The notes under the pieces: model-generated | The model's database searches: none | What the model was told of the DNA's origin: nothing | Seen by the model: the letters and a program-made list of their open reading frames with translations, nothing else | Shown: piece by piece, positions 48,512 to 60,246 of the stretch | Numbering within the stretch: position 1 is the stretch's first letter | Layout: the number at the start of each line of letters is the position of its first letter | Made by a program: the position numbers and the translations under genes | NCBI GenBank assembly: GCA_017302015.1 | Contig: JAFLEE010000009.1 | Location: 1-64,000 of the forward strand | Length of the DNA stretch: 64,000 nucleotides | Source: Spirochaetota bacterium | GTDB taxonomy: Bacteria > Spirochaetota > UBA12135 > COTS27 > JAFLEE01 | Direction: 5' to 3'

Positions 48512-49006
48512 TTACGGAGCGCGGCGCTCGGCGGGTTCGCCGGGGGGGATGCAGTCGCGCAGGCGATCGAGAAAATCGCTCACGCGGCGCGCCTCGGCGG
48601 CGGGGAGGGCATGGAAGCGCGCCTCGTCTTCGAGGATCGCCTGGTCGAGTTTCTTAAGGAGCGCGAGGCCCGCCGCGGTGATCACCACGTCGACGGCCCG
48701 GCGGTTCTGGGGGCAGATGGTGCGCTTCACCAGGCGCTTTTTCTCGAGCTTATCCACCAGGCGCGAGGTATTGCTGGATTTATCGATCATGCGCTCGGTG
48801 AGGAGGGCGATGGTGGCGGGGACCGGCTGCTGGCCCCGGAGGATGCGCAGGAGGTTGAATTGGGGCGGGGTGAGGCCGAAAGGCCGCAGCAGGCGCCCGT
48901 GGCGGAATTCCATCCAATGGGCCGTGAAGAGGAGGTTGATCACCAGGCGCTGGTGCTCGGAATGGAAAAGGCGCTGCTTAATCTCGTCTTCGATGCTGGG
49001 AGACAT
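48512..49006 (-). CDS. MarR family transcriptional regulator
   Basis: The 164-residue protein shows the MarR winged helix: LTPPQFNLLRILRG, MIDKSSNTSRLVDKLEKKRLVKR (recognition helix and wing) and RRAVDVVITAAGLALL. These dimers bind palindromes near promoters and release DNA on ligand binding or oxidation. The gene is divergent from the secreted YceI gene across 134 bp that contains a repeated 12-bp motif flanking the yceI -10 box, so it most likely represses yceI and itself. No Cys typical of OhrR-type sensing was noticed near the N-terminus. Confidence 0.88.
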   Translation of the reverse strand: MSPSIEDEIKQRLFHSEHQRLVINLLFTAHWMEFRHGRLLRPFGLTPPQFNLLRILRGQQPVPATIALLTERMIDKSSNTSRLVDKLEKKRLVKRTICPQNRRAVDVVITAAGLALLKKLDQAILEDEARFHALPAAEARRVSDFLDRLRDCIPPGEPAERRAP

Positions 49007-49069
49007 GGGGGCCCCGTCTCTCCATCTTAACCGGACCGGCGGGGGGCGTCAAGAGCCCGGGGTCGCATC

Positions 49070-49109
49070 TTGACAATTGTAGCGACATGTATTATTCTTG
49101 TATCAACAT
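49070..49109 (+). promoter_or_regulatory. yceI promoter with two direct-repeat operator-like motifs
   Basis: TTGACA (49070-49075), 17 bp and TATTCT (49093-49098) form the promoter; TATTAT at 49090 is an alternative -10. Two near-identical 12-mers, TTGTAGCGACAT (49077-49088) and TTGTATCAACAT (49098-49109), 10 of 12 matching, are 21 bp apart, two helical turns. They lie in the spacer and just after the -10, good places for MarR binding. Confidence 0.6.
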
Positions 49110-49140
49110 CAAACGGGCCTGAAGGCCCATGGAGCACCGC

Positions 49141-49716
49141 ATGATCCGCCAAACCCTTCTCATCGTCGCCCTCGCCACCGGGGTCGCCCTCGCCCAGGCC
49201 AAGAGCTACGAGTTCGACGTCGCCCACAGCACGATCGGCTTCACCGTCACCCACCTCACCATCAACGAGGTCCCGGGAAGCTTCAAGGAGTTCACCGGCA
49301 CCTTCGCCTGGGACGAGAAGAACCCCGCCAATTCCAAGCTCGAAGTCGTCGCCAAGGCCGCCAGCATCGATACCGCCAACGCCAAGCGCGACGAGCACCT
49401 GAAATCCCCCGACTTCTTCGACGTGGCCAAGACCCCCGACGTGAAGTTCACCGCCAAGTCCTTCAAGGCGGAATCGGGCAACCAATACACGGTCTCGGGC
49501 GACCTCTCCTTCCACGGCGTCACCAAGGCCGTGAGTTTCCCGATCACGGTCACCCCCGAAGTGACCCACCCCATGTCCAAACAGCAGGTGCGCGGCCTGA
49601 AGGCCATCTTCACCGTGAAGCGCACGGATTTCAAGTTGGCCGAGAAATTCCCCATGATGGTCGTGGGCGACGAAGTCTCGGTCAAGGTCGTGGCCGAGGT
49701 TTCGCGCAAACCCTGA
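49141..49716 (+). CDS. YceI-like periplasmic lipocalin-fold protein
   Basis: The 191-residue protein has a signal peptide (MIRQTLLIVALATGVALAQA). The YceI barrel follows: YEFDVAHSTIGFTVTHLTIN, GSFKEFTGTFAWDE, KRDEHLKSPDFFDVAKTPDVKF, and GDLSFHGVTKAVSFPITV. YceI proteins bind isoprenoid-like lipids, such as long polyprenyl chains or ubiquinone-8 precursors, in a hydrophobic cavity. ATG 49141 is preferred because GGAG lies 5 bp upstream; ATG 49129 is in frame but poorly placed. A MarR gene is divergent and probably controls it. The physiological role here is open. Confidence 0.9.
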   Translation: MIRQTLLIVALATGVALAQAKSYEFDVAHSTIGFTVTHLTINEVPGSFKEFTGTFAWDEKNPANSKLEVVAKAASIDTANAKRDEHLKSPDFFDVAKTPDVKFTAKSFKAESGNQYTVSGDLSFHGVTKAVSFPITVTPEVTHPMSKQQVRGLKAIFTVKRTDFKLAEKFPMMVVGDEVSVKVVAEVSRKP

Positions 49717-49758
49717 GGCCGCTTCCCTTCCCCGGGAGGGCGCTTTTCGCCTTCCCCC

Positions 49759-49787
49759 AAAAAACCGGGTCACGCGCCCGGTTTTTT
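49759..49787. terminator. Bidirectional rho-independent terminator after yceI
   Basis: Six A plus CCGGG (49759-49769) pair perfectly with CCCGG plus six T (49777-49787) around a 7-nt loop. The A-run and T-run make it work on either strand. The rest of the 49717-50032 interval holds only the promoter/operator listed separately. Confidence 0.9.
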
Positions 49788-49941
49788 GCGTTCGGGCGCC
49801 TTTGAAACCGAAGGATAATACCCAAGGCGCCTAGATAAGGGGGGCGCCCGCCGCCAAGCCCCATCCCTCGCCCTTCCCGGAATCCTCACCGGGCCGATTC
49901 GACCCGGGCGCTGGGCAGAAAAATCTCCCCGCCCCGTCGCC

Positions 49942-49984
49942 TTGACAGGCGGACCCGGCGGGATGATAATTGCTATCATAGCAA
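49942..49984 (+). promoter_or_regulatory. Promoter and palindromic operator of the FAD-oxidoreductase/lacZ unit
   Basis: A perfect TTGACA (49942-49947), exactly 17 bp, and GATAAT (49965-49970) give a strong promoter. Starting at the last base of the -10 is a perfect 15-bp palindrome, TTGCTATCATAGCAA (49970-49984), covering the expected transcription start near 49977. This is a classic repressor site; its protein is not identified. An AGGAG ribosome site (50022) follows before ATG 50033. Confidence 0.7.
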
Positions 49985-50032
49985 GATAGAGCGCCCGCCG
50001 TGCGGAGGCGGGCGGCTCACCAGGAGTTCGGG

Positions 50033-51835
50033 ATGCAGGTCAGCGGCCTTCGGGAACAACAGCTCCAAGCCGATTTTTGCGTGGTGGGCGGGGGCATGGC
50101 GGGGCTCTGCGCCGCGGTGGCCGCGGCCCGGCGGGGGGCCAAGACGATCCTCATCCACGAGCGGCCGGTGCTCGGGGGGAACGCCTCCTCCGAAATTCGC
50201 ATGCACATCTGCGGGGCCCACGGCAGCCATAACCGCGAAACAGGCATCCTCGAGGAGATCGCCCTCGAGAATATGCACCGCAACCCCCACCGCAATTATT
50301 CGATCTGGGATAGCGTCCTCTACCAATTCGCCGCGTTCCAGCCGGGGCTGCACCTGGTGCTCAATTGTTCGGTGAACGGCGTGTCCATGGAGGGAAGTCG
50401 CATCGCCTCCGTGCGCGGTTGGCAACTCTCCACCCAGTCGTGGGTGAACGTGAAGGCCAAGGTCTTCGCCGATTGCAGCGGCGACAGCATCCTCGCCCCG
50501 CTCACCGGCGCCGAGTTCCGCTGGGGGCGCGAGGCGGCCTCCGAGTTCGGCGAAGACATCGAGCCGCCGGTGGCGGACAAGAAGACGATGGGCTTAAGTT
50601 GCCTGCTGCAGGCTAAAGCGTCCCCCCGGGAGACCTCCTTCGTCGCGCCCGCCTGGGCCCACGTCTTCCCCAAGGGCGACCCCATCCTCGACCTCAAGAA
50701 CGAGAAGGGCCATTATTACCGCGGCCACGCCCTGGGCCGGGAGACCTGCAATTTCTGGTGGATCGAGAGCGGCGGAGAACAAGACAGCATCGACGATTCC
50801 GAAGCCATCCGCCATGAGCTCCAGAAGATCGTCTGGGGCGTGTGGGACCATATCAAGAACCAGGACGACCACGGCTGCGCGAAGATCGACCTCGATTGGG
50901 TGGGATCGCTCCCCGGCCGGCGCGAGAGCCGCCGCTACGTGGGCGACCATATCCTCACCCAGAACGACGTGCGGGGCGATAGCCGATTCCCCGATCTCGT
51001 GGCCTACGGCGGCTGGTCCATGGACGACCACCATCCGGCGGGCTTCCGGTATCCGGGCCATCCCACCACCTTCCACCCCGCGCCCTCGCCCTACGGCATC
51101 CCCTACCGCTGCCTGTATTCGAAGAACATCGAAAACCTCATGTTCGCGGGGCGCAATATCAGCACCACCCATGCCGCCCTCAGTTCCTGCCGCGTGATGG
51201 CGACCTGCGCCCTCCTCGGCCAAGCGGTGGGCACGGCGGCCGCCCTCGCCACGGCGTCGGGCCTGACCCCGCGGCAAGTGGGCCAGCAGAAGATCGCCGA
51301 GCTCAAGCAGGCGCTCATGGACGACGATTGCTACCTCCCCTGGAACAAGCGCGCCGTTCCCGCGCTAACCGGGGGGGCCACCCTCCAGGGCGGGGCGCCG
51401 GGCTTGGAGGCCCTGCGCAACGGGCACGACCGCACGATCGGAAGCGAAGACAACGGCGTCTCCCTGCCCCTCGGCCAGCCGGTCACTTATGAATGGAAAG
51501 GGGCCCAACCGGTCTCCCGGGCGGCCTTCACCTTCGATAGCGACCTCAACCGGGAGAAGACCACCGAGCATAAAAAGCTCCGCGGGCCGCTGATGATCGA
51601 CGATTCGCCGCTCAAGACGGAACACCCCGTCCCCGTGCCGCCGACCATGGTGAAGGGTTTCCTCGTCGAGGTGCGCCGCCCCGACGGGGCCTGGGAACTC
51701 GCGCACCGCATCGAGGGGAATTTCCAGCGCCGGGTGCGCCTGCCCCTCTCCGGGGAGGCCACGGGGCTGCGGTTCACCCCGAAGGCCACTTGGGGAGAGC
51801 CAGTGGCCCACGTTTTCTCCTTCGACGTGGGTTAG
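50033..51835 (+). CDS. FAD-dependent oxidoreductase with C-terminal beta domain
   Basis: The 600-residue protein has an N-terminal FAD Rossmann motif (DFCVVGGGMAGLCAAVAAARRG) followed by LIHERPVLGGNASSEIRMHI, as in the FAD_oxidored family of Planctomycetota, Verrucomicrobiota and Bacteroidota. NLMFAGRNISTTHAALSSCRVMATCALLGQAVGTAAAL is the C-terminal FAD contact, quoted here in parts: LMFAGRNIS, RVMATCALLGQAVG. The last 120 residues look like a beta-sandwich that may bind sugar. No signal peptide is seen. Sharing a locus with lacZ suggests oxidation of a sugar or sugar-derived compound. The true start is ATG 50033 after AGGAG, not an earlier in-frame codon. Confidence 0.75.
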   Translation: MQVSGLREQQLQADFCVVGGGMAGLCAAVAAARRGAKTILIHERPVLGGNASSEIRMHICGAHGSHNRETGILEEIALENMHRNPHRNYSIWDSVLYQFAAFQPGLHLVLNCSVNGVSMEGSRIASVRGWQLSTQSWVNVKAKVFADCSGDSILAPLTGAEFRWGREAASEFGEDIEPPVADKKTMGLSCLLQAKASPRETSFVAPAWAHVFPKGDPILDLKNEKGHYYRGHALGRETCNFWWIESGGEQDSIDDSEAIRHELQKIVWGVWDHIKNQDDHGCAKIDLDWVGSLPGRRESRRYVGDHILTQNDVRGDSRFPDLVAYGGWSMDDHHPAGFRYPGHPTTFHPAPSPYGIPYRCLYSKNIENLMFAGRNISTTHAALSSCRVMATCALLGQAVGTAAALATASGLTPRQVGQQKIAELKQALMDDDCYLPWNKRAVPALTGGATLQGGAPGLEALRNGHDRTIGSEDNGVSLPLGQPVTYEWKGAQPVSRAAFTFDSDLNREKTTEHKKLRGPLMIDDSPLKTEHPVPVPPTMVKGFLVEVRRPDGAWELAHRIEGNFQRRVRLPLSGEATGLRFTPKATWGEPVAHVFSFDVG

Positions 51836-51908
51836 GGGCTCCGCACGTCTCGCCGGGGCGGGGCCGCGCCAAGGCCCCGGGGCGCCCCCGCACGGGGAAC
51901 CCGCGGGG

Positions 51909-56781
<4,873 letters not shown>

Positions 56782-56784
56782 GTC

Positions 56785-57210
56785 ATGCCCAAACCGAGGT
56801 TTTCCTATACGATCGAGGACATAAAAAAACATGCCACCGCAAGGCATGGACGTTGCTTATCGAAGAAATACCTGGGGAACGCTGTCCACTTAAAGTGGGA
56901 GTGTAAACTCAAGCATCGGTGGATGTCGACACTGGGGAATGTTTTGCAGGGAAAATGGTGCCGCAAATGCGGATCAATCGCCGCCGCCAAGGCAAAGATC
57001 CGTCATTCAATTCCGGAGATGAGGACATTGGCGAAGGAAAAGGGAGGGCGATGCCTTTCGAAGATGGTAATACCTAAACAAAATTGGATTGGGAATGTAA
57101 TAAATGAGATTGGTTTAAGTCTACCTGTGAAAAGGGAATATCGGGCAATTGATGCCCATGGTGCGATGACAAGAGATTGGGCAAGTTGCTTCATCGAAGA
57201 AGTCTTTTGA
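56785..57210 (+). pseudogene. Decayed zinc-ribbon repeat gene
   Basis: The open 141-codon frame starts with one intact zinc-ribbon repeat: HGRCLSKKYLGN, LKWECKLKHRW, GKWCRKCGS. This pattern (GG-x-CLS ... W-x-C-x-x-x-H-x-W ... WC-x-x-C) occurs in tandem in phage and bacterial endonuclease-associated proteins. A second repeat starts (EKGGRCLSK), but the frame then diverges. In another frame, bases 57090-57164 read W-E-C-N-K ... CEKG ... C-P-W-C with TGA codons where Gly/Trp are expected. An indel of about 4 bp plus point mutations therefore broke it. No ribosome site precedes ATG 56785. Composition is AT-richer than the neighbours. Confidence 0.5.
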
Positions 57211-57512
57211 GGCGGGTTTGCAAATAAAGCGCCCCTGGTTATTTTCAATGACCTCGAAGGGCATGTCGGCTAATGAGGCTGTGCCCAGAGCGTCCTATTG
57301 GGACTCTCGATCGAATATTTTCCGATTCTTTTTTTCACGGGTTTGGGCATTTGTGCGCCTTCCTGATTTGATTGTCAGAAGGCTTGACCTATTGTCCACT
57401 TTTTTGAGAAGGATCAATCAGTCGTTTTTTTTTGATTCAATAGATACGGGTTGACTGTGATGAGTGCCTCTCTGTCATTCGTTGTACAATCCAAAGTTCC
57501 ACGAGGTAAGCC
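57211..57512. other. AT-rich interval without a supported gene
   Basis: About 300 bp following the decayed gene. A 78-codon open frame (57218-57454) has no family features and runs through T-tracts. TTGACT at 57451 and TACAAT at 57485 are promoter-like but too far apart (28 bp). I see no terminator hairpin. Confidence 0.4.
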
Positions 57513-58295
57513 ATGCGCCTTCCGTTCTGCAGTAGTCTGGGCGGCCTATTTCTATTGGCCGCATCCTCCTATTCCTTGTTTCCCGCCAACAAGTGCCGCA
57601 TCGGGATTTTGGAGCCATCCACGAGATCTGGGGTCGCTCCAAGCGTGGCAAAGAATATTAGGGGATGGGTTTCAGAAGAATTATCCAAAATCAATCGATT
57701 CGAAGTGATCGATTCGGCCAGTTCGGGCGAATTTTCCGCTGCTTACCCTTCTGGTGCGGTAGGACGCCAAGAAGGCCAGAGTGCCAAGAGGACGGGGCGG
57801 ATAAAGGTTCAGAAAATGGTCATTGGGAGCGTTTCAATGAATCATTCGCAATTCATTGTCACTCTTTCGCTGATGGACGTTGAGCGGAGTCGAATCGAAG
57901 GGTTCGAAAAAGCGGTCGCCATCAATGCCAACGAAATCGAGGAAGAAGTCAGATCGCTAGCGCGCAAACTCGCCAAGGTAGCGAGCATGAGCGGAAGGAT
58001 TGTGACAGTTTTCCCGAGTGGAACCTACTCCATAGACCTTGGCGGAGACGATGGCGTCGTGGTGGGCGCTCGCATCGGGGTGATTCGTGAGGGGGCAGGC
58101 GTCATCGACCAAACAACCGGAGAGGTGCTCGGGAGGAAAATCGATGATCTCGGGAAGGCGATGATTATTCGATTGGTGGAGGGTGGCCGGTATTCCATCA
58201 TAGAGCCCCTGACGACGGTAAAACCATTCAAAGAAGGCGATCGCGTCATCCTTTTGGACGGCGATTCGAAAGCGACCGAAAAGAAAGTTCGTTAG
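57513..58295 (+). CDS. Secreted protein with CsgG/TolB-N-like and FlgT-C-like domains
   Basis: The 260-residue protein has a signal peptide (RLPFCSSLGGLFLLAASSYS). Residues about 28-150 resemble the CsgG/TolB-N type fold: RIGILEPSTRSG, VSEELSKINRFEVID, MVIGSVSMNHSQFIVTLSLMDVERSRIEGFEKA. Residues about 160-250 resemble FlgT C-terminal domains: GRIVTVFPSGTYSIDLGGDDGVVVGARIGV, quoted in part, and FKEGDRVILL. Such proteins assemble in the periplasm or on the outer membrane around secretion or flagellar structures. A GAGGT ribosome site lies before ATG 57513. No flagellar or curli genes are near, so the role is unclear. Confidence 0.6.
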   Translation: MRLPFCSSLGGLFLLAASSYSLFPANKCRIGILEPSTRSGVAPSVAKNIRGWVSEELSKINRFEVIDSASSGEFSAAYPSGAVGRQEGQSAKRTGRIKVQKMVIGSVSMNHSQFIVTLSLMDVERSRIEGFEKAVAINANEIEEEVRSLARKLAKVASMSGRIVTVFPSGTYSIDLGGDDGVVVGARIGVIREGAGVIDQTTGEVLGRKIDDLGKAMIIRLVEGGRYSIIEPLTTVKPFKEGDRVILLDGDSKATEKKVR

Positions 58296-58329
58296 GAACG
58301 AAATAAGTAAACTCATAGGAAAATAACCC

Positions 58330-58584
58330 ATGCCCAAAAAAACCACGAAAAAGAAGCCCATCGCCTACATCCCCTGGACCGATGCCGATGTCCAGACCAT
58401 GAAAATAATGATGAAAAAGGGTCGCGAGTCCACCGAGGTGGCTGCGGCGCTCAAAAGGACGACCACGGCCGTGAGGTTCAAGGCTTTTAAATTGGGCCTA
58501 TCCTTCCATCAGCGGGGCGGGTCGACGGCCGCCTGGCGGAAGAAATACGGAAAAGCGGCGCCCAAAACGCCCTTGAGCAAATAA
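58330..58584 (+). CDS. Small basic helix-turn-helix protein (Myb/SANT or GcrA-like)
   Basis: The 84-residue protein has a Lys-rich start (PKKTTKKKPIAYIPW). One HTH unit follows: WTDADVQTMKIMMKKGRE, STEVAAALKRTTTAVRFKAFKLGL. The W-T-x-x-[DE]-V ... EVA-x-x-L-x-R-x-x-x-AV-x-x-K-A-x-x-LGL pattern is shared by Myb/SANT-like and GcrA-like small DNA-binding proteins. The tail is basic. It is 34 bp after the CsgG/FlgT-like gene, with AGGA 10 bp before the ATG. It probably binds DNA as a nucleoid or regulatory protein; the target is unknown. Confidence 0.65.
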   Translation: MPKKTTKKKPIAYIPWTDADVQTMKIMMKKGRESTEVAAALKRTTTAVRFKAFKLGLSFHQRGGSTAAWRKKYGKAAPKTPLSK

Positions 58585-58616
58585 GGGCCCTTCGTCCGAC
58601 TGGTATCACCGAGATT

Positions 58617-58946
58617 ATGGATCGGCCCTTGGTTTGTTCATGCCCGAATTGTCGAGCAAAAATATCGACAAAATCATTGCTCGCGCTCTTTTACATGAGC
58701 GCAAGGCTGCGTTGCGGGCAATGCCAAACCGAGTATGTCCAGCACTCTTTGAACAAGTTCGTCTTGTTCTTCTCGGTCATTTTTATCCCCGGGTATGTCG
58801 GTTCCGGGTTTCTCCAAAAATTCGTGGCGAACGTGCCGATCATTGTCGGCCATCAGATCTTATGGCGCCTGGTTTTGATCGCCGCTTTTGTCTTGTTGAC
58901 GATTCCGCTGCTCCCTTTTGTCGTGAAAGTCCGCAAAATGTATTGA
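58617..58946 (+). CDS. Small zinc-ribbon membrane protein
   Basis: The 109-residue protein starts with a four-Cys zinc ribbon (C9-P-N-C12 and C33-G-Q-C36; a fifth Cys at 7). Two membrane helices follow (about 48-66 and 77-100: FVLFFSVIFIPGYVGSGF, LWRLVLIAAFVLLTIPLLPF). The ribbon would sit in the cytoplasm. I do not know the family. It is 32 bp after the small HTH gene and probably in the same AT-richer transcript. No clear ribosome site is seen before ATG 58617, so an alternative start is possible. Confidence 0.5.
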   Translation: MDRPLVCSCPNCRAKISTKSLLALFYMSARLRCGQCQTEYVQHSLNKFVLFFSVIFIPGYVGSGFLQKFVANVPIIVGHQILWRLVLIAAFVLLTIPLLPFVVKVRKMY

Positions 58947-59004
58947 CGGTATTCTGATTGTGCCCCGCTCGAGTATTAAAAATGTCCTCAAACCTTTGCT
59001 TTGG

Positions 59005-59023
59005 GGTTGTCACCGGTGCAACC
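59005..59023 (+). terminator. Possible terminator hairpin
   Basis: GGTTG (59005-59009) and CAACC (59019-59023) pair across CACCGGTG, itself self-complementary, with one bulged T. A T-rich stretch (TGTTTTGTC) follows. It would end the small-gene cluster. The remaining 58947-59125 interval holds a short palindrome (59102-59116) and nothing else I can name. Confidence 0.35.
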
Positions 59024-59125
59024 TGTTTTGTCTTCTAGATTAGTGTATCTGTTTTTTTTCGAAGTCTTGCTTCTTTTCTCCCAATTTGCGCACTTAAAAG
59101 AATGCCCTAAGGGCATGGCCGTCTA

Positions 59126-59178
59126 TTGACAAGCCTTACGAAAAGGTTTAAAGTGTTACCGTTCACGTGCACGGTAAC
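59126..59178 (+). promoter_or_regulatory. lacI-type gene promoter with 24-bp near-palindromic operator
   Basis: TTGACA (59126-59131), 17 bp and TAAAGT (59149-59154) form the promoter. Immediately after, GTTACCGT (59155-59162) and ACGGTAAC (59171-59178) are arms of a near-perfect palindrome (22 of 24 positions symmetric) with a central CG, as LacI-family operators have. It covers the expected start site and ends 2 bp before the ATG, so autorepression is likely. Confidence 0.7.
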
Positions 59179-59180
59179 CT

Positions 59181-60194
59181 ATGGCACCCACGAATCCCCC
59201 CTTTGACAGCCGCTCCCTCGCTAAATTTTGCGGGGTTTCCCGCGGTACGGTCGACCGCGCGCTCCACGGCCGGGGCGAGGTCAACGCCAAAACACGGGAA
59301 AAAATCCTTAAAATGGCTGAAAAACACGGTTACCGCCCCAATGCCGTTGGGCAGGCCTTGGTCACAGGACGAACACGCACCCTGGGTCTCGTGGCGTTCG
59401 ACCTCGAGAATAGTTTTTTCACCGAAATCATCTCCGCCGCAGAGAAACGAGCTCGGGAAAAAGGATACACCCTCCTCATCGCCTTCTCCCAAAAATCCCC
59501 GGACCTCGAACGGGAATGCATCGATTTCCTCGCGCAAAAGAAGGTCGATGGCCTGGCCCTGATTCCCGTCACCCGGGGCGGGGCGTTCTCCACTCGCCTG
59601 ACGGGAATCGGGTTTCCCGTGGTGAGTTTCGGGAACCGCGTTTCCCCGAAGATCCCATTCGTTGGGATCGATGAAAAAAAGGCAATGGAAGAAGCGGTGG
59701 AGTTCGCCTTTTCACATGGGTATCGCAGCATCCAATATTATTGCCCTCCCATGCGCCACCGCGGCCCCGTGAACTTAGGCGCCCAGGAACTCCGTCTGGC
59801 GGGGTACCGGTCGGCGATGAAGCGTCTGGACCTAGGCGCCCGAGCTATCGAAGACACCGCCTCGATAGGAGATTTTTTCCGTGCGGCGCGGAAGGAACCC
59901 GGAAAAGCGTCGTTGCTCTGTTCCAATGATCTGTACGCCCTCGAGGTGTTGGAGGCCGCGGCCCGGGAGAACCTCCGTCCACCGGAAGATTTCGGGCTCA
60001 TGGGCTTCGACGGCCTCGCCTTCCTGAAGTACGTGCGGCCGGCGATGTCGACCGTCCGGTATCCGACCCATGAGGCCGGTTCAGCGATGGTCGACCTCCT
60101 CCTGCGGTTGATCGACGGTGGGCATCCCATCGACCAGATCCTCCGTCATGAAATCCTCGGGCGGAGGACGATGGAGATGCCGGCGTCGGTATGA
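59181..60194 (+). CDS. LacI family transcriptional regulator
   Basis: The 337-residue protein has the N-terminal LacI HTH (about 10-55: SLAKFCGVSRGTVDRALHGR, then NAKTREKILKMAEKHGYRPN). A periplasmic-binding-protein-like sensor follows (TLGLVAFDLENSFFTEIISA, VDGLALIPVT, CSNDLYALEVLEAA, FGLMGFDG). It should bind a sugar and control the GH116 gene 52 bp downstream. The ATG at 59181 has no Shine-Dalgarno site because the operator palindrome fills that space. Neighbouring genes on the same strand make a simple repressor-enzyme unit. Confidence 0.92.
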   Translation: MAPTNPPFDSRSLAKFCGVSRGTVDRALHGRGEVNAKTREKILKMAEKHGYRPNAVGQALVTGRTRTLGLVAFDLENSFFTEIISAAEKRAREKGYTLLIAFSQKSPDLERECIDFLAQKKVDGLALIPVTRGGAFSTRLTGIGFPVVSFGNRVSPKIPFVGIDEKKAMEEAVEFAFSHGYRSIQYYCPPMRHRGPVNLGAQELRLAGYRSAMKRLDLGARAIEDTASIGDFFRAARKEPGKASLLCSNDLYALEVLEAAARENLRPPEDFGLMGFDGLAFLKYVRPAMSTVRYPTHEAGSAMVDLLLRLIDGGHPIDQILRHEILGRRTMEMPASV

Positions 60195-60246
60195 CTCCGT
60201 TTCCATCCAGATTTTAGCGCGATGAATCGATCCCAAAGGAGATCCC

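Noticed and set aside
57218-57454. 78-codon open frame in the AT-rich patch
   Set aside because: No ribosome site and no domain; it runs through T-tracts after a decayed gene.
59102-59116. ATGCCC-TAA-GGGCAT palindrome upstream of the lacI-type gene
   Set aside because: A short stem with a 3-nt loop and no T-run. It could be a minor binding site, but it is common by chance.
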